The notes beneath the pieces are model-generated. The model was not told the origin of the DNA. It made no database searches and saw only the letters and a list, made by a program, of their open reading frames with translations. From the NCBI RefSeq assembly GCF_000166135.1, contig NC_014666.1:2418001-2482000 (forward strand): 64,000 nt of DNA, read 5' to 3'. This document shows positions 48,061-57,406 of the stretch, piece after piece. How positions within the stretch are numbered: position 1 is the stretch's first letter; each line of letters begins with the position of its first letter. Origin of the DNA: Pseudofrankia inefficax (GTDB lineage: Bacteria > Actinomycetota > Actinomycetes > Frankiales > Frankiaceae). The position numbers and the translations under genes are program-made.

Positions 48061-49202
48061 CCGTCGAGTTCATCAGCGCCGTCAACATCAACTCCAGCAA
48101 CGAGCTGAACCGGCTCGGCCAGCCCGGCGTCGACGTGGCGTTCTTCACCCGGTACGTCAACGCGCTGGAGGACGCCGGCTTCGACCACACCCTGTGCGCC
48201 TACGCGTCCCCGTTCCAGGACCCGTTCGCGATCGCCAACCAGATCGTGGCCCGCAGCGAGCGCGTCACCCCGATCGTCGCGCTGCGGCCGAACACGGTCT
48301 ATCCGACCGTCGCGGCCAAGGCCCTCGCGACCCTCGACCAGTTCGGTGCCGGCCGGGCGATCGTGCACTTCATCTCCGGCGGCAGCGACGCCGAGCAGGC
48401 CAGGGAGGGCGACTACCTCCCGAAGGAGAAGCGCTACGCCCGCACGGCCGAGTACATCGAGATCTGCCGCAGGGTCTGGACCTCGACGGAGCCGTTCAGC
48501 CACGAGGGCGAGTTCTACAAGTTCGACGGCTTCTTCAGCACCGTGTGCCCGACGAACGGCACCATCCCGGTGTCGGTCGGCGGCTCGTCGGCCGACGCCT
48601 ACCGGGTCGGCGGCGCGCTGGGCGACATCTTCGGCCTGTGGGGTGAGCCGCTCAAGGACACCCGGGACCAGATCGACGCCGTCAACGCCGAGGCCGCGAA
48701 GGCCGGGCGCACCGACCGGCCGCGGATCTGGGTGACCTTCCGGCCGATCATCGCGCGGACCGAGGAGCTGGCCTGGGAGAAGGCGCACCGGATCCTCTCG
48801 GTGCTCGCCGGCACCCACGCTGAGCAGAGCGCGTTCCGCAGGATCCTCGGTGGCGACGCCCCGCAGAACGTCGGCTCCCAGCGCCTGCTGGAGATCGCCG
48901 CCCGCCAGGACGTGCACGACCGGGCGCTGTGGACGCCGACCGCCAGCGCCACCGGCGCGGCGGGCGCCTCGACCGCGCTGGTCGGCACACCCGAGACCGT
49001 CGCCGCCGCGATCCTCGACTACGTCGATCTCGGCGCCGACCTGGTCTCCATCCGCGGCTACGACAACCTCAACGACCTCATCGACTACGGCCGCTACATC
49101 CTGCCGCTGGTCCGCCAGGAACTCGCCCACCGGGAGGCCACCGGGCAGCGCGGCACCCTCCAGGACGACCACCCCGGCGCCCTCGCGACGGCCGCCCGCT
49201 GA
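48057..49202 (+). CDS. SsuD-like LLM flavin-dependent monooxygenase
   Basis: A 381-aa luciferase-like oxygenase near alkanesulfonate or dimethylsulfone monooxygenases. Blocks are RPNTVYPTVAAKALATLDQF, ISGGSDAEQAREGDYL, VGGSSADAYRVG and STALVGTPETVAAAI. With reduced FMN it would cleave a C-S bond in a sulfonate or sulfone. It starts with an ATGA overlap. A close paralogue follows. Confidence 0.9.
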   Translation: MTVEFISAVNINSSNELNRLGQPGVDVAFFTRYVNALEDAGFDHTLCAYASPFQDPFAIANQIVARSERVTPIVALRPNTVYPTVAAKALATLDQFGAGRAIVHFISGGSDAEQAREGDYLPKEKRYARTAEYIEICRRVWTSTEPFSHEGEFYKFDGFFSTVCPTNGTIPVSVGGSSADAYRVGGALGDIFGLWGEPLKDTRDQIDAVNAEAAKAGRTDRPRIWVTFRPIIARTEELAWEKAHRILSVLAGTHAEQSAFRRILGGDAPQNVGSQRLLEIAARQDVHDRALWTPTASATGAAGASTALVGTPETVAAAILDYVDLGADLVSIRGYDNLNDLIDYGRYILPLVRQELAHREATGQRGTLQDDHPGALATAAR

Positions 49203-49275
49203 TCCCGTCGCCGACCCAAGCCGCTACCGCCCTGGCCCGCCACTGCTCAGCGCCTGCCGCCGAGAGGAGCCCCGC

Positions 49276-50493
49276 GTGACCACCGAGCCCGTGTTCGACG
49301 CCGCCATCCCCGAGACCGCCGCGCCCGAGGTCGAGTTCATCAGCCTCTCGCACCTGAACCCGTCGACCGAGCTGAACCCGGTTCCCAGCCGTGGCATCGA
49401 CCTGAAGTACTTCCGCCGCTACGTCCGCTCGCTGGAGGAGGGCGGCTACGACTACACGCTGCTGCCCTACGGCTCGAACAGCGCCGACTCGTTCGTCGTG
49501 GCCAGCGCCGTCGGCCAGCTCACCGAGCGGCTGCGCCCGATCGTCGCGCTGCGGCCGAACACCACGTTCCCGACGGTGGGGGCGCAGAAGCTGGCGACCC
49601 TCGACCAGCTGACCGAGGGCCGCGCGGTCGTCCACCTCATCTCCGGCGGCTCCGACGCGGAGCAGGCCCGGCAGGGCGACTACCTGCCCAAGGAGAAGCG
49701 CTACGCGCGGACGTCGGAGTACATCGACGTCCTGCGCCGCTCCTGGACCGAGGCCGCGCCGTTCAGCCACGACGGTGAGTTCTACAAGTTCGACGACTTC
49801 GGCCCCGGCTTCGCGCCCTATGCCGCGCCGGTCCCCATCTCGATCGGCGGCCAGTCCGACGAGGCGTTCCAGGTCGGCGGCGAGAAGGCCGACATCTTCT
49901 CCTTCTGGGGCGAGCCCCTGGACGACCTGCGCTCCGAGATCGAGCGGGTCAACGGGATCGCCCGCGCCGCCGGCCGGACCACGCTGCCGCGGATCTGGGT
50001 GACCTTCCGCCCGATCATCGCGCAGACCGACCAGCTCGCCTGGGAGAAGGCGCACGAGTACGTCGCCAAGGTCGCCGCCACCTTCGCGGCGGCCGGCTCG
50101 GCCGCGCGGCGCTTCGTCGGCAACGCCCCGCAGAACGTCGGCTCCCAGCGGGCGCTCGCGTTCGCGAACCGCTCCGAGCTCTACGACCGGGCGCTGTGGA
50201 CGAAGACCGCCGCCGTCACCAACGCCGCCGGCGCGTCGACCGCGCTGGTCGGCTCGCCGGAGACGGTCGCCGCGGCGATCCTCGACTACGTCGACCGCGG
50301 CGCGTCGCTGGTGTCGATCCGCGGCTACGACACGCTCGCCGACGCGGTCGACTACGGCCGCTACGTGCTGCCGCTGGTCCGCCAGGAGATCGCGCACCGC
50401 AAGGCCACCGGCCGGCGCGGCACCCTGCAGGCCGAACACCTCGGCAACTACGCGCCCGAGTACGGCCAGTACGCGACGGCGGGCCAGCCGTGA
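49276..50493 (+). CDS. SsuD-like LLM flavin-dependent monooxygenase (paralogue)
   Basis: A 405-aa paralogue of the preceding gene with the same blocks (RPNTTFPTVGAQKLATLDQL, ISGGSDAEQARQGDYL, IGGQSDEAFQVG) and a 20-residue N-terminal and C-terminal extension. Tandem duplication is likely; the two may act as different subunits or on different organosulfur substrates. Starts at GTG 49276 after GAGAGGAGC; the stop overlaps the next gene (GTGA). Confidence 0.9.
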   Translation: MTTEPVFDAAIPETAAPEVEFISLSHLNPSTELNPVPSRGIDLKYFRRYVRSLEEGGYDYTLLPYGSNSADSFVVASAVGQLTERLRPIVALRPNTTFPTVGAQKLATLDQLTEGRAVVHLISGGSDAEQARQGDYLPKEKRYARTSEYIDVLRRSWTEAAPFSHDGEFYKFDDFGPGFAPYAAPVPISIGGQSDEAFQVGGEKADIFSFWGEPLDDLRSEIERVNGIARAAGRTTLPRIWVTFRPIIAQTDQLAWEKAHEYVAKVAATFAAAGSAARRFVGNAPQNVGSQRALAFANRSELYDRALWTKTAAVTNAAGASTALVGSPETVAAAILDYVDRGASLVSIRGYDTLADAVDYGRYVLPLVRQEIAHRKATGRRGTLQAEHLGNYAPEYGQYATAGQP

Positions 50494-51704
50494 CCCCTTC
50501 CCTCGAGACGACGGCGCTCGACACGACCCGCGCGACGTACTCGTTCCCGGTCCCGGATCTCTCGGACGAGGCCCTCGCGGCCGTCACCACCGAGATCGCC
50601 GCGACGGCGGCCGAGTACGACCGGACCGGCGAGACCCCGTGGGAAGGGCTCTGGGCGGCGCACCGCGCCGGCCTGCTCACCGCCTCGGTCGGCAAGCAGT
50701 TCGGCGGGCCCGGGGTCAGCCAGCGCGAGCTGGTCCGCATCCTGGTCGCGATCGGTGAGGGCGACGCCTCCGTCGGCCTGCTCGCGTCCAACCTGCTGAT
50801 GACCCAGGCGGGCCAGGCGGCGCACCCGCACTGGCCGGCCGGCTACTACGACGACCTGCTGCGCCGCTCGCTCGACGGCCCGGCGCTGGTCAACGCGATC
50901 CGGGCCGAGCCCGAGCTGGGCGCGCCGGCCCGCGGCGGCATCCCGAAGACGACGGCGACCCGGACCGCCGACGGCTGGCTGCTCAACGGTCACAAGGCCT
51001 ACGGCAGCGGCGGCCCGGCGCTGGCGTACCACACCGTGTGGGTGGTCGCCGACGAGCCGGGCGGGGACCCGGGCCAGCCCAGGGTCGGGCATCTCATCGT
51101 CCCCGGCGACCTGCCCGGGATCCGCTGGGTGTCGACCTGGGACCACCTCGGCCTGCGGGCCACCCACACCGACGACGTGATCTACGAGAACGTCGAGCTG
51201 CCCGCCGACGCGTTCGTCGAGATCCCGCGCGGCCCGGACGGGGTCTACCGGGACCCGGCGGCGATGGCTGGGCCGGGAGGCTGGGGCCATCCCGCGCTCT
51301 ACGTCGGCGTCGCCCGCGCGGCCCGGTCGGCGTTCGCCGAGTTCGCCCGCTCCCGGGTGCCGTCGGCGCTGGGCAGGCCGATCGCCCAGACCGAGCGCAT
51401 CCAGTCCGTCGCCGGCGAGATCGACCTGCAGATCACCCAGGCCGAGACGCTGCTCTACGGCGCGCTGCTGCGGATCGAGGCCGGCGACACCGCGGTCCTG
51501 CCACAGCTGTCCAACGTGAAGGTGGCCATCGCCCGCGCGGTGATCGCCGCGACCCAGACCGCGGTCGCGGCGCTGGGCAACCCCGGCCTGTCCCGCCACC
51601 AGCCGCTCGAGCGGCATCTGCGCGACGCGCTGTGTATCCGGGTCCACCCGCCGCAGGAGGACACCGTCCTGCTCGCGAGCGGCCGGCGCGTCCTCGGGGC
51701 CTGA
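50490..51704 (+). CDS. Acyl-CoA dehydrogenase-fold monooxygenase, DszC/SfnB-like
   Basis: A 404-aa protein of the acyl-CoA-dehydrogenase fold: LVRILVAIGEGDASVGLLAS, then TRTADGWLLNGHKAYGSGGP, STWDHLGLRATHTDD and a helical C-terminus. In sulfur loci this group (DszC, SfnB) is flavin-dependent and oxidises thioethers, sulfones or thiophenes. Its place after two SsuD-like enzymes fits that use. Overlap with the upstream gene is 4 nt. Confidence 0.85.
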   Translation: MTPSLETTALDTTRATYSFPVPDLSDEALAAVTTEIAATAAEYDRTGETPWEGLWAAHRAGLLTASVGKQFGGPGVSQRELVRILVAIGEGDASVGLLASNLLMTQAGQAAHPHWPAGYYDDLLRRSLDGPALVNAIRAEPELGAPARGGIPKTTATRTADGWLLNGHKAYGSGGPALAYHTVWVVADEPGGDPGQPRVGHLIVPGDLPGIRWVSTWDHLGLRATHTDDVIYENVELPADAFVEIPRGPDGVYRDPAAMAGPGGWGHPALYVGVARAARSAFAEFARSRVPSALGRPIAQTERIQSVAGEIDLQITQAETLLYGALLRIEAGDTAVLPQLSNVKVAIARAVIAATQTAVAALGNPGLSRHQPLERHLRDALCIRVHPPQEDTVLLASGRRVLGA

Positions 51705-51867
51705 CCCCGCCACGCCCGTCCCGACCGGCGGCCGGATCCCCGCCGCCGATCATCCCGCGCCGACTGGCCGACCGCACCTGCCGTCGTCGGCCGATCCCAC
51801 CGTGCGACCAGCCAAGACCTGGCGTCCGGCCAACTCCGCAAGTCCTCTGTCCTGAAAGGGCACCCGC

Positions 51868-53586
51868 ATGTCCATCGTCCGACGCCTCGCGTCGTTGAAC
51901 TCCGGGCCGAAACCTGGCCTCAGACGCGGGCGCCGTCCCGCCGTCGCGGCCGCGGCCACAGCCGGGCTGCTCGCCCTGGCCGCCTGCGGCGGCGCGAACA
52001 ACCAGACCGCCACCGCGGCGGACACGGGCGCACCCAAGGCCGGCGGCACGCTGAAGGTCTCGTTCTTCCCGGACAACCCGTCGCTGTCCTGCATCGACCC
52101 GTTCCAGGTCTACTGGATCGAGCACCGCACGATCATCCGCAACTTCGCCGACTCGCTGACCGACCAGGACCCGGCGACCGGCAAGATCGTGCCCTGGCTC
52201 GCCAAGAGCTGGGACATCAGCTCCGACGGCCTGAACTACACGTTCCACCTGCGTGACGGCGTCACGTTCTCCAACGGGAAGAAGGTCGACGCCCAGGCCG
52301 TCGCCGACGACGCGGCTGGCTGGATCGCGACCGTGAAGGCGACCAACGGCGCCACCTACGGCGCGTCCTACATCCAGGGCCTCTCCGGCGCGACCGTGGT
52401 CGACCCGCTGACCGTCAAGCTCACGCTGTCCCAGCCGAACTCGTCGTTCCTGCAGGCGACGTCGACGACGAACCTGGCGATCACCGACCCGGCCGAGTAC
52501 ACCGAGACGCCGACCCAGCGCTGCACCGGCCAGGGCGTCATCGGCTCGGGCGCGTTCGTGCTCGACCACTACACGCCGAAGGTCGAGACGGTCCTCACCA
52601 AGCGGCCGACGCCGTACAGCTGGGCGTCGAGCCTGGAGAAGAACCAGGGCAGCGCCTACCTCGACAAGGTGATCTTCAACTACGTCGCCGAGGACAGCGT
52701 CCGCACCGGCAACCTGGTCTCCGGCGCGATCGACATCGCCTGGCCGCGCAACCCGTTCACCGTCCAGGACGCGAAGCTGATCACGGCCTCGGGCGACACC
52801 GTCGAGAAGCGGTCGTTGCCCGGCGTCGCCTACACCCAGTTCGCCAACACGGCGCCCGGCCGCGTCCTGAGCGACCCGGAGGTCCGCAAGGCGCTGTACA
52901 AGGCAACCGACATCAAGACCTACGCGGCCACCGTCTTCGGGCCGGACTACCCGGTCGTCCAGGGCGTCTTCAACTCGACCACGCCGGGCTTCAAGTCCGA
53001 GGCGTCGAAGCTCGCCTACGACCCGGCCGGCGCCGCGAAGATCCTCGACGCCGACGGCTGGACCCTGGGCTCGGACGGGTTCCGGCACAAGGACGGCAAG
53101 GAGCTGACGATCGAGTACCCGGTCAGCCAGTTCTCCGCCGGGGCGGAGCTGCTCCAGTCGCAGCTGAAGAAGGTCGGCATCAACCTCAACCTGCGCACGC
53201 TCACCCCGGCGGAGCTCGCGACCTATCTGCCGAACGGTGACTACGACCTGACGCAGACCTACTTCACCCGGGCCAGCATCGGCGCCCTGCAGTACATCCT
53301 CAACCCGGACGTCGCGAACTCGAAGGCGCTGGCGAACCGCTCCGCCTCGCCGGACGTCACCGCCCACATCAAGGACCTGTTCGCCCAGGCGCTGCAGACC
53401 ACCGACGCGAGCCAGACCTCGAAGGCCTACGCCGACCTGCAGGACTACCTGATCGACCAGGGCGTCTCGTTCCCGCTGTTCGAGCGGGTGCAGGAGGCCG
53501 GCGTGTCCAGCCACATCCACGGGTTCGCCTTCACGTCGGAGAGCTTCCTGAAGCTCAACGACGTCTGGAAGGACAACGGCTCCTAA
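51868..53586 (+). CDS. ABC transporter substrate-binding lipoprotein (SBP_bac_5)
   Basis: A 572-aa solute-binding protein of the Opp/Dpp/Gsi group. The lipobox LAAC (Cys40) ends a signal with RRGRRPAVAAAATAGLLALA. The body has GGTLKVSFFPDN, FRHKDGKELTIEYPVSQF and LVSGAIDIAWPRNPF. A sulfur-bearing peptide or organosulfur ligand is plausible. The start at ATG 51868 has GAAAGGG upstream. Confidence 0.9.
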   Translation: MSIVRRLASLNSGPKPGLRRGRRPAVAAAATAGLLALAACGGANNQTATAADTGAPKAGGTLKVSFFPDNPSLSCIDPFQVYWIEHRTIIRNFADSLTDQDPATGKIVPWLAKSWDISSDGLNYTFHLRDGVTFSNGKKVDAQAVADDAAGWIATVKATNGATYGASYIQGLSGATVVDPLTVKLTLSQPNSSFLQATSTTNLAITDPAEYTETPTQRCTGQGVIGSGAFVLDHYTPKVETVLTKRPTPYSWASSLEKNQGSAYLDKVIFNYVAEDSVRTGNLVSGAIDIAWPRNPFTVQDAKLITASGDTVEKRSLPGVAYTQFANTAPGRVLSDPEVRKALYKATDIKTYAATVFGPDYPVVQGVFNSTTPGFKSEASKLAYDPAGAAKILDADGWTLGSDGFRHKDGKELTIEYPVSQFSAGAELLQSQLKKVGINLNLRTLTPAELATYLPNGDYDLTQTYFTRASIGALQYILNPDVANSKALANRSASPDVTAHIKDLFAQALQTTDASQTSKAYADLQDYLIDQGVSFPLFERVQEAGVSSHIHGFAFTSESFLKLNDVWKDNGS

Positions 53587-53626
53587 AGGACGACGGCTCC
53601 TGACGAAGCCCGACCGCTAGTCGGCA

Positions 53627-53659
53627 GCGCCGCCCGCCCGTGGCCCGGGCGGGCGGCGC
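53627..53659 (+). terminator. Strong intra-operon hairpin after the binding-protein gene
   Basis: GCGCCGCCCGCCCG (53627-53640) and CGGGCGGGCGGCGC (53646-53659) pair perfectly over 14 bp with a 5-nt loop. It lies between the SBP gene and its permease gene. It likely halts part of the transcripts or protects the upstream mRNA 3' end, giving more binding protein than permease. No U-run follows. Confidence 0.65.
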
Positions 53660-53688
53660 CCCGCCACCTCCGTGAGAAAGCCAGGCCC

Positions 53689-54681
53689 ATGACTCGATAC
53701 ATCGTGGGACGCGTGCTCCAGGCGATCGTCGTGCTCTGGGCCGCGTTCACGCTGACCTTCGCGATCCTCTATCTGCTGCCCAGCGACCCGATGCAGCTGC
53801 AGCTCGGCGCCGCCGGCATCGAGGAGGACAGCCTCACCCCGGCCCAGCTGGCCGCCGAGAAGCACAAGTTCGGCCTCGACCAGTCGATCTGGGCGCAGTA
53901 CTGGCATCACCTGTCCGGCGCGGTCCACGGCGACTTCGGCCAGTCGATCGCCCAGGGCGTCCCGGTCACGCACATCCTCGGGCAGCGGATCGGCCAGACC
54001 CTGCTGCTGTCGGTGGCCGCCGCCGTCGTGTCGCTCGTCGTCGGGGCGGCCCTCGCCTATGTCGCGACGTTCGTGCGGTGGAACCCGTTGCGGGTGTTCC
54101 TCTCCCGCCTCCCCGCGCTCGGCGCGTCGTTCCCGCAGTTCTTCGTCGCGCTGCTGCTCATCGACTTCTTCTCGTTCCAGCTCGGCTGGTTCCCGGCCAC
54201 CGGGACGCAGGGGGTCGGCTCCCTGGTGATGCCGGTCGTGACGATCTCGGTCCTCACGTCGTCGGTGCTCGCCCAGGTGCTGATCAAGAGCTTCGAGGAG
54301 ACGCTGCGCCAGCCGTACATCGTCACCGCCCGCGCGAAGGGGCTGTCCCGCTCGGCCGTCCACCTCAAGCACGCGTTCCGCAACGCCGCGCTGCCGGCGG
54401 TCACCATCCTCGGCGTCCTCGTCGGCCTCACCGTGACCAGCTCGATCGTCGTCGAGTCGGTGTTCACCCGGGAGGGCGTCGGCCGGCTCGCCCAGGAGTC
54501 GGTGCTGTCGCAGGACGTGCCCGTCGTCCTGGCCGTGGTCACCGTCGCCGCGGCCATGTTCGTCTTCGTCAACCTCGTCGTCGACCTGCTCTACCCGCTG
54601 CTCGACCCGCGGATCGCGCGGTCGGGCGGCCGGAAGGTGACGGCGCCGAGCACACCCGTGGTGGAGGTCAGCGGACTATGA
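53689..54681 (+). CDS. Opp/Dpp-type ABC permease subunit 1
   Basis: A 330-aa permease like DppB/OppB: N-terminal TRYIVGRVLQAIVVLWAAF, the coupling EAA-like loop IVTARAKGLSRSAVHLKHAF, and about six helices. Overlaps the second permease by 4 nt (ATGA). Forms the importer with the two following genes and the SBP. Confidence 0.9.
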   Translation: MTRYIVGRVLQAIVVLWAAFTLTFAILYLLPSDPMQLQLGAAGIEEDSLTPAQLAAEKHKFGLDQSIWAQYWHHLSGAVHGDFGQSIAQGVPVTHILGQRIGQTLLLSVAAAVVSLVVGAALAYVATFVRWNPLRVFLSRLPALGASFPQFFVALLLIDFFSFQLGWFPATGTQGVGSLVMPVVTISVLTSSVLAQVLIKSFEETLRQPYIVTARAKGLSRSAVHLKHAFRNAALPAVTILGVLVGLTVTSSIVVESVFTREGVGRLAQESVLSQDVPVVLAVVTVAAAMFVFVNLVVDLLYPLLDPRIARSGGRKVTAPSTPVVEVSGL

Positions 54682-55670
54682 CCGAGCATGTCCTACTGGC
54701 CCCCGGCCAGCCGGCCCCTAAGGCCCCGGCGGCACCGAGCGAGGCCCCCGCCACGACCACGGCTGAGCATGCTGCCGTGACCACGGCCGAGCACCGACCC
54801 GCGTCGCCGGCCGTGACGACCCGTTCCGACGAGCCGACCGGGCGCTGGGGCGCCGCGCGGGCCCGCCTCGCGCAGCTCGCCCGCAAGCCGGTGTTCCTGC
54901 TGGCCGTCCTCTACGTGCTGTTCGTGGTCGTGTCGGCGTTCGCGCCGGGCCTGTTCACCTCGTACGGGCCCTACGACACGCATCCCGAGGCGGTCGTGCA
55001 GGCGCCGAGCATCCACCATCTGTTCGGCACCGACACGTACGGCCGCGACCTGTTCAGCCGGGTGCTGCACGGCTCAGCGCTCACCATCAAGGCCACGCTG
55101 ATCGCCCTGGGCATCGCCGTCGTCGCCGGCCTCGCGCTCGGCGTCGTCTCCGGTTTCGTCGGCGGCCTGGTCGACGCGGTCCTCATGCGGCTCGTCGACG
55201 TGCTGCTCGCGATCCCCAGCCTGCTGCTCGCGCTGTCGATCGTCACGGCGCTCGGCTACGGCACCGTGCCGGTCGCGATCGCGGTCGGCGTCAGCATCAT
55301 CCCCGGCTTCGCCAGGACCACCCGGGCCGAGGTGCTGCGGGTCAAGACGCTGCCCTACGTGGAGGCGGCCCGCGCCGGCGGCGCCTCCTGGGGCCGGGTG
55401 CTGCTGCGGCACATCCTGCCGAACTCGTGGGGCCCGGTCGCCGTGCTCACCGTCCTCGACGGCGGCATCGCGATCATCGCGATCGCCTCGCTGAGCTTCC
55501 TCGGGTTCGGCGCCAAGCCGCCGGCCGCCGAGTGGGGAACCCTGATCGCGACCGGCCGCAACTACCTGCTGACCGCCTCGTGGATCAGCCTGCTGCCCGG
55601 CCTGTTCGTGGCGCTGCTGGTGCTGTCCCTCAACCACATCTCCAAGACCATGCAGGAGCTGGAACGGTGA
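54678..55670 (+). CDS. Opp/Dpp-type ABC permease subunit 2
   Basis: A 330-aa permease like DppC/OppC. A 50-residue Ala/Pro/Thr-rich cytosolic lead is followed by the helices; HLFGTDTYGRDLFSRVLHG and YVEAARAGGASWGRVLLRH are family blocks. The long lead contains a repeat of TTAEH. GTGA overlap with the ATPase gene. Confidence 0.9.
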   Translation: MTEHVLLAPGQPAPKAPAAPSEAPATTTAEHAAVTTAEHRPASPAVTTRSDEPTGRWGAARARLAQLARKPVFLLAVLYVLFVVVSAFAPGLFTSYGPYDTHPEAVVQAPSIHHLFGTDTYGRDLFSRVLHGSALTIKATLIALGIAVVAGLALGVVSGFVGGLVDAVLMRLVDVLLAIPSLLLALSIVTALGYGTVPVAIAVGVSIIPGFARTTRAEVLRVKTLPYVEAARAGGASWGRVLLRHILPNSWGPVAVLTVLDGGIAIIAIASLSFLGFGAKPPAAEWGTLIATGRNYLLTASWISLLPGLFVALLVLSLNHISKTMQELER

Positions 55671-57406
55671 CGGCGATCCTTCCCGAGACCGGCCTTTCCA
55701 AGGCCGCCGTGCCGGCCGATCCGTCAGGCCGCCCGCTGGTCGAGATCCGCGGCCTCGACGTCGGCTACGTCCGCCACCGCGAGGTCCGCCCGGCCGTCGT
55801 GGGGCTGGACCTGACGGTCCGGTCCGGCGAGGTGGTCGCCGTCGTCGGCGAGTCCGGCTCGGGCAAGACCACCACCGCGAACGCCGTCATCGGCCTGCTG
55901 CCGGCCAACGGGCGGATCACCGCGGGCTCGGCTGTCATCGACGGCGTCGAGACCGCCGGAGCCTCCGAGGGCACCCTGCGGACGCTGCGGGGCTCCGTCG
56001 TCGGGCTCGTCCCGCAGGACCCGATGGTCGGCCTCAACCCGACCCGGCGGATCGGCGCGCAGATCGCCGAGGCGGTCCGGCTGCGCGGGGTCCGCGGCCC
56101 ACAGGTGGACGCCGAGGTGCTGGAGTTCCTCGGCCAGGCGGGCGTCCCCGACCCCGCCGCGCGGGCCAGGCAGTACCCGCACGAGCTGTCCGGCGGCCTG
56201 CGCCAGCGGGTGCTGATCGCGATCGCGCTCGCCGGGCGGCCCAAGCTGATCATCGCGGACGAGCCGACCAGCGCCCTCGACGTCACCGTCGAGCGCAGGA
56301 TCCTCGACCACCTGACCGGCCTCGTCCGGGAGCAGGGCATCGCGCTGCTGCTCATCACCCACGACCTGGCCGTCGCCGCGGACCGGGCCGATCGGGTGAT
56401 CGTCATGCGGGATGGCCGGATCGTCGAGCAGGGCGAGCCGCGGACCATCCTCGTCACCCCGCGCGAGGCATACACCCGGGCGCTCATCGCCGCCGCGCCG
56501 GGGCTCGCGCACGGCGGGCGGGTCGTGCCGCGCTTCGACGTGCGCGGCCAGCCGGCACCGGAGCCGATCCTGGTCCTGACCGACGTCCGCAAGACGTTCC
56601 CGGCCCGGGAGACCCGCCGCGGCCAGCGTGGCTTCAACGCGCTGGACGGCGTGTCGATCCAGGTGCCGCGCGGGCGGACCCACGCGCTGGTCGGCGAGTC
56701 CGGCTGCGGGAAGACCACGACGCTGCGGATCGCGCTCGGCCTCGAGGCGCCGACCAGCGGCTCGATCGTGCTGGACGGCGCCGAGCTCGGCGGCCTGTCC
56801 TGGGGCAGGCAGCGGCCGCTGCGGCGCAAGGCCCAGCTCGTGCACCAGAACCCGTTCGCCGCGCTCGACCCGAAGTTCACGATCCGTCAGTCGATCACCG
56901 AGCCGCTGGTGGCGATGCGGATCGGCGACCGGCGCGGCAGGGACGCGCGGGCCAGGGAGCTGCTGGACCAGGTGGCGCTGCCGGCGGCGTACCTCGACCG
57001 GCTGCCCACCGAGCTGTCCGGCGGCCAGCGCCAGCGGGTCGCGATCGCCAGGGCGCTCGCGCCGAGCCCCGACCTGCTGATGCTCGACGAGCCGGTCAGC
57101 GCGCTCGACGTCTCCGTGCAGGGGCAGATCCTGCGGCTGCTCACCGAGCTGCAGGCCGAGCTCGGCCTGTCCTACCTGTTCGTCTCCCACGACCTGGCCG
57201 TCGTCGCGGAGATCTCCCACACGGTGTCGGTGATGAGCGGCGGGCGGGTCGTCGAGGAGGGCCCCGTCGCCGAGGTGTTCACCAACCCGCGCAGCCCGCA
57301 CACCCGCGAGCTCATCGACGCCATCCCCGGCCAACGCACCGCGGCCCTGGCCCGGGACGCTCCGACGCCCGGCGCCGCATCAGTGCCGGCGACCGATGGC
57401 TCCTGA
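55667..57406 (+). CDS. Fused tandem ABC ATPase (DppD-DppF type)
   Basis: A 579-aa protein with two complete nucleotide-binding domains. NBD1 has Walker [10 protein letters not shown] (61-69), signature LSGGLRQRV and Walker [16 protein letters not shown]2 starts near 300 with [18 protein letters not shown] and [12 protein letters not shown]. One chain would supply both ATPases of the importer. Typical peptide importers use either two genes or this fused form. Confidence 0.92.
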   Translation: MTAILPETGLSKAAVPADPSGRPLVEIRGLDVGYVRHREVRPAVVGLDLTVRSGEVVAVVGESGSGKTTTANAVIGLLPANGRITAGSAVIDGVETAGASEGTLRTLRGSVVGLVPQDPMVGLNPTRRIGAQIAEAVRLRGVRGPQVDAEVLEFLGQAGVPDPAARARQYPHELSGGLRQRVLIAIALAGRPKLIIADEPTSALDVTVERRILDHLTGLVREQGIALLLITHDLAVAADRADRVIVMRDGRIVEQGEPRTILVTPREAYTRALIAAAPGLAHGGRVVPRFDVRGQPAPEPILVLTDVRKTFPARETRRGQRGFNALDGVSIQVPRGRTHALVGESGCGKTTTLRIALGLEAPTSGSIVLDGAELGGLSWGRQRPLRRKAQLVHQNPFAALDPKFTIRQSITEPLVAMRIGDRRGRDARARELLDQVALPAAYLDRLPTELSGGQRQRVAIARALAPSPDLLMLDEPVSALDVSVQGQILRLLTELQAELGLSYLFVSHDLAVVAEISHTVSVMSGGRVVEEGPVAEVFTNPRSPHTRELIDAIPGQRTAALARDAPTPGAASVPATDGS

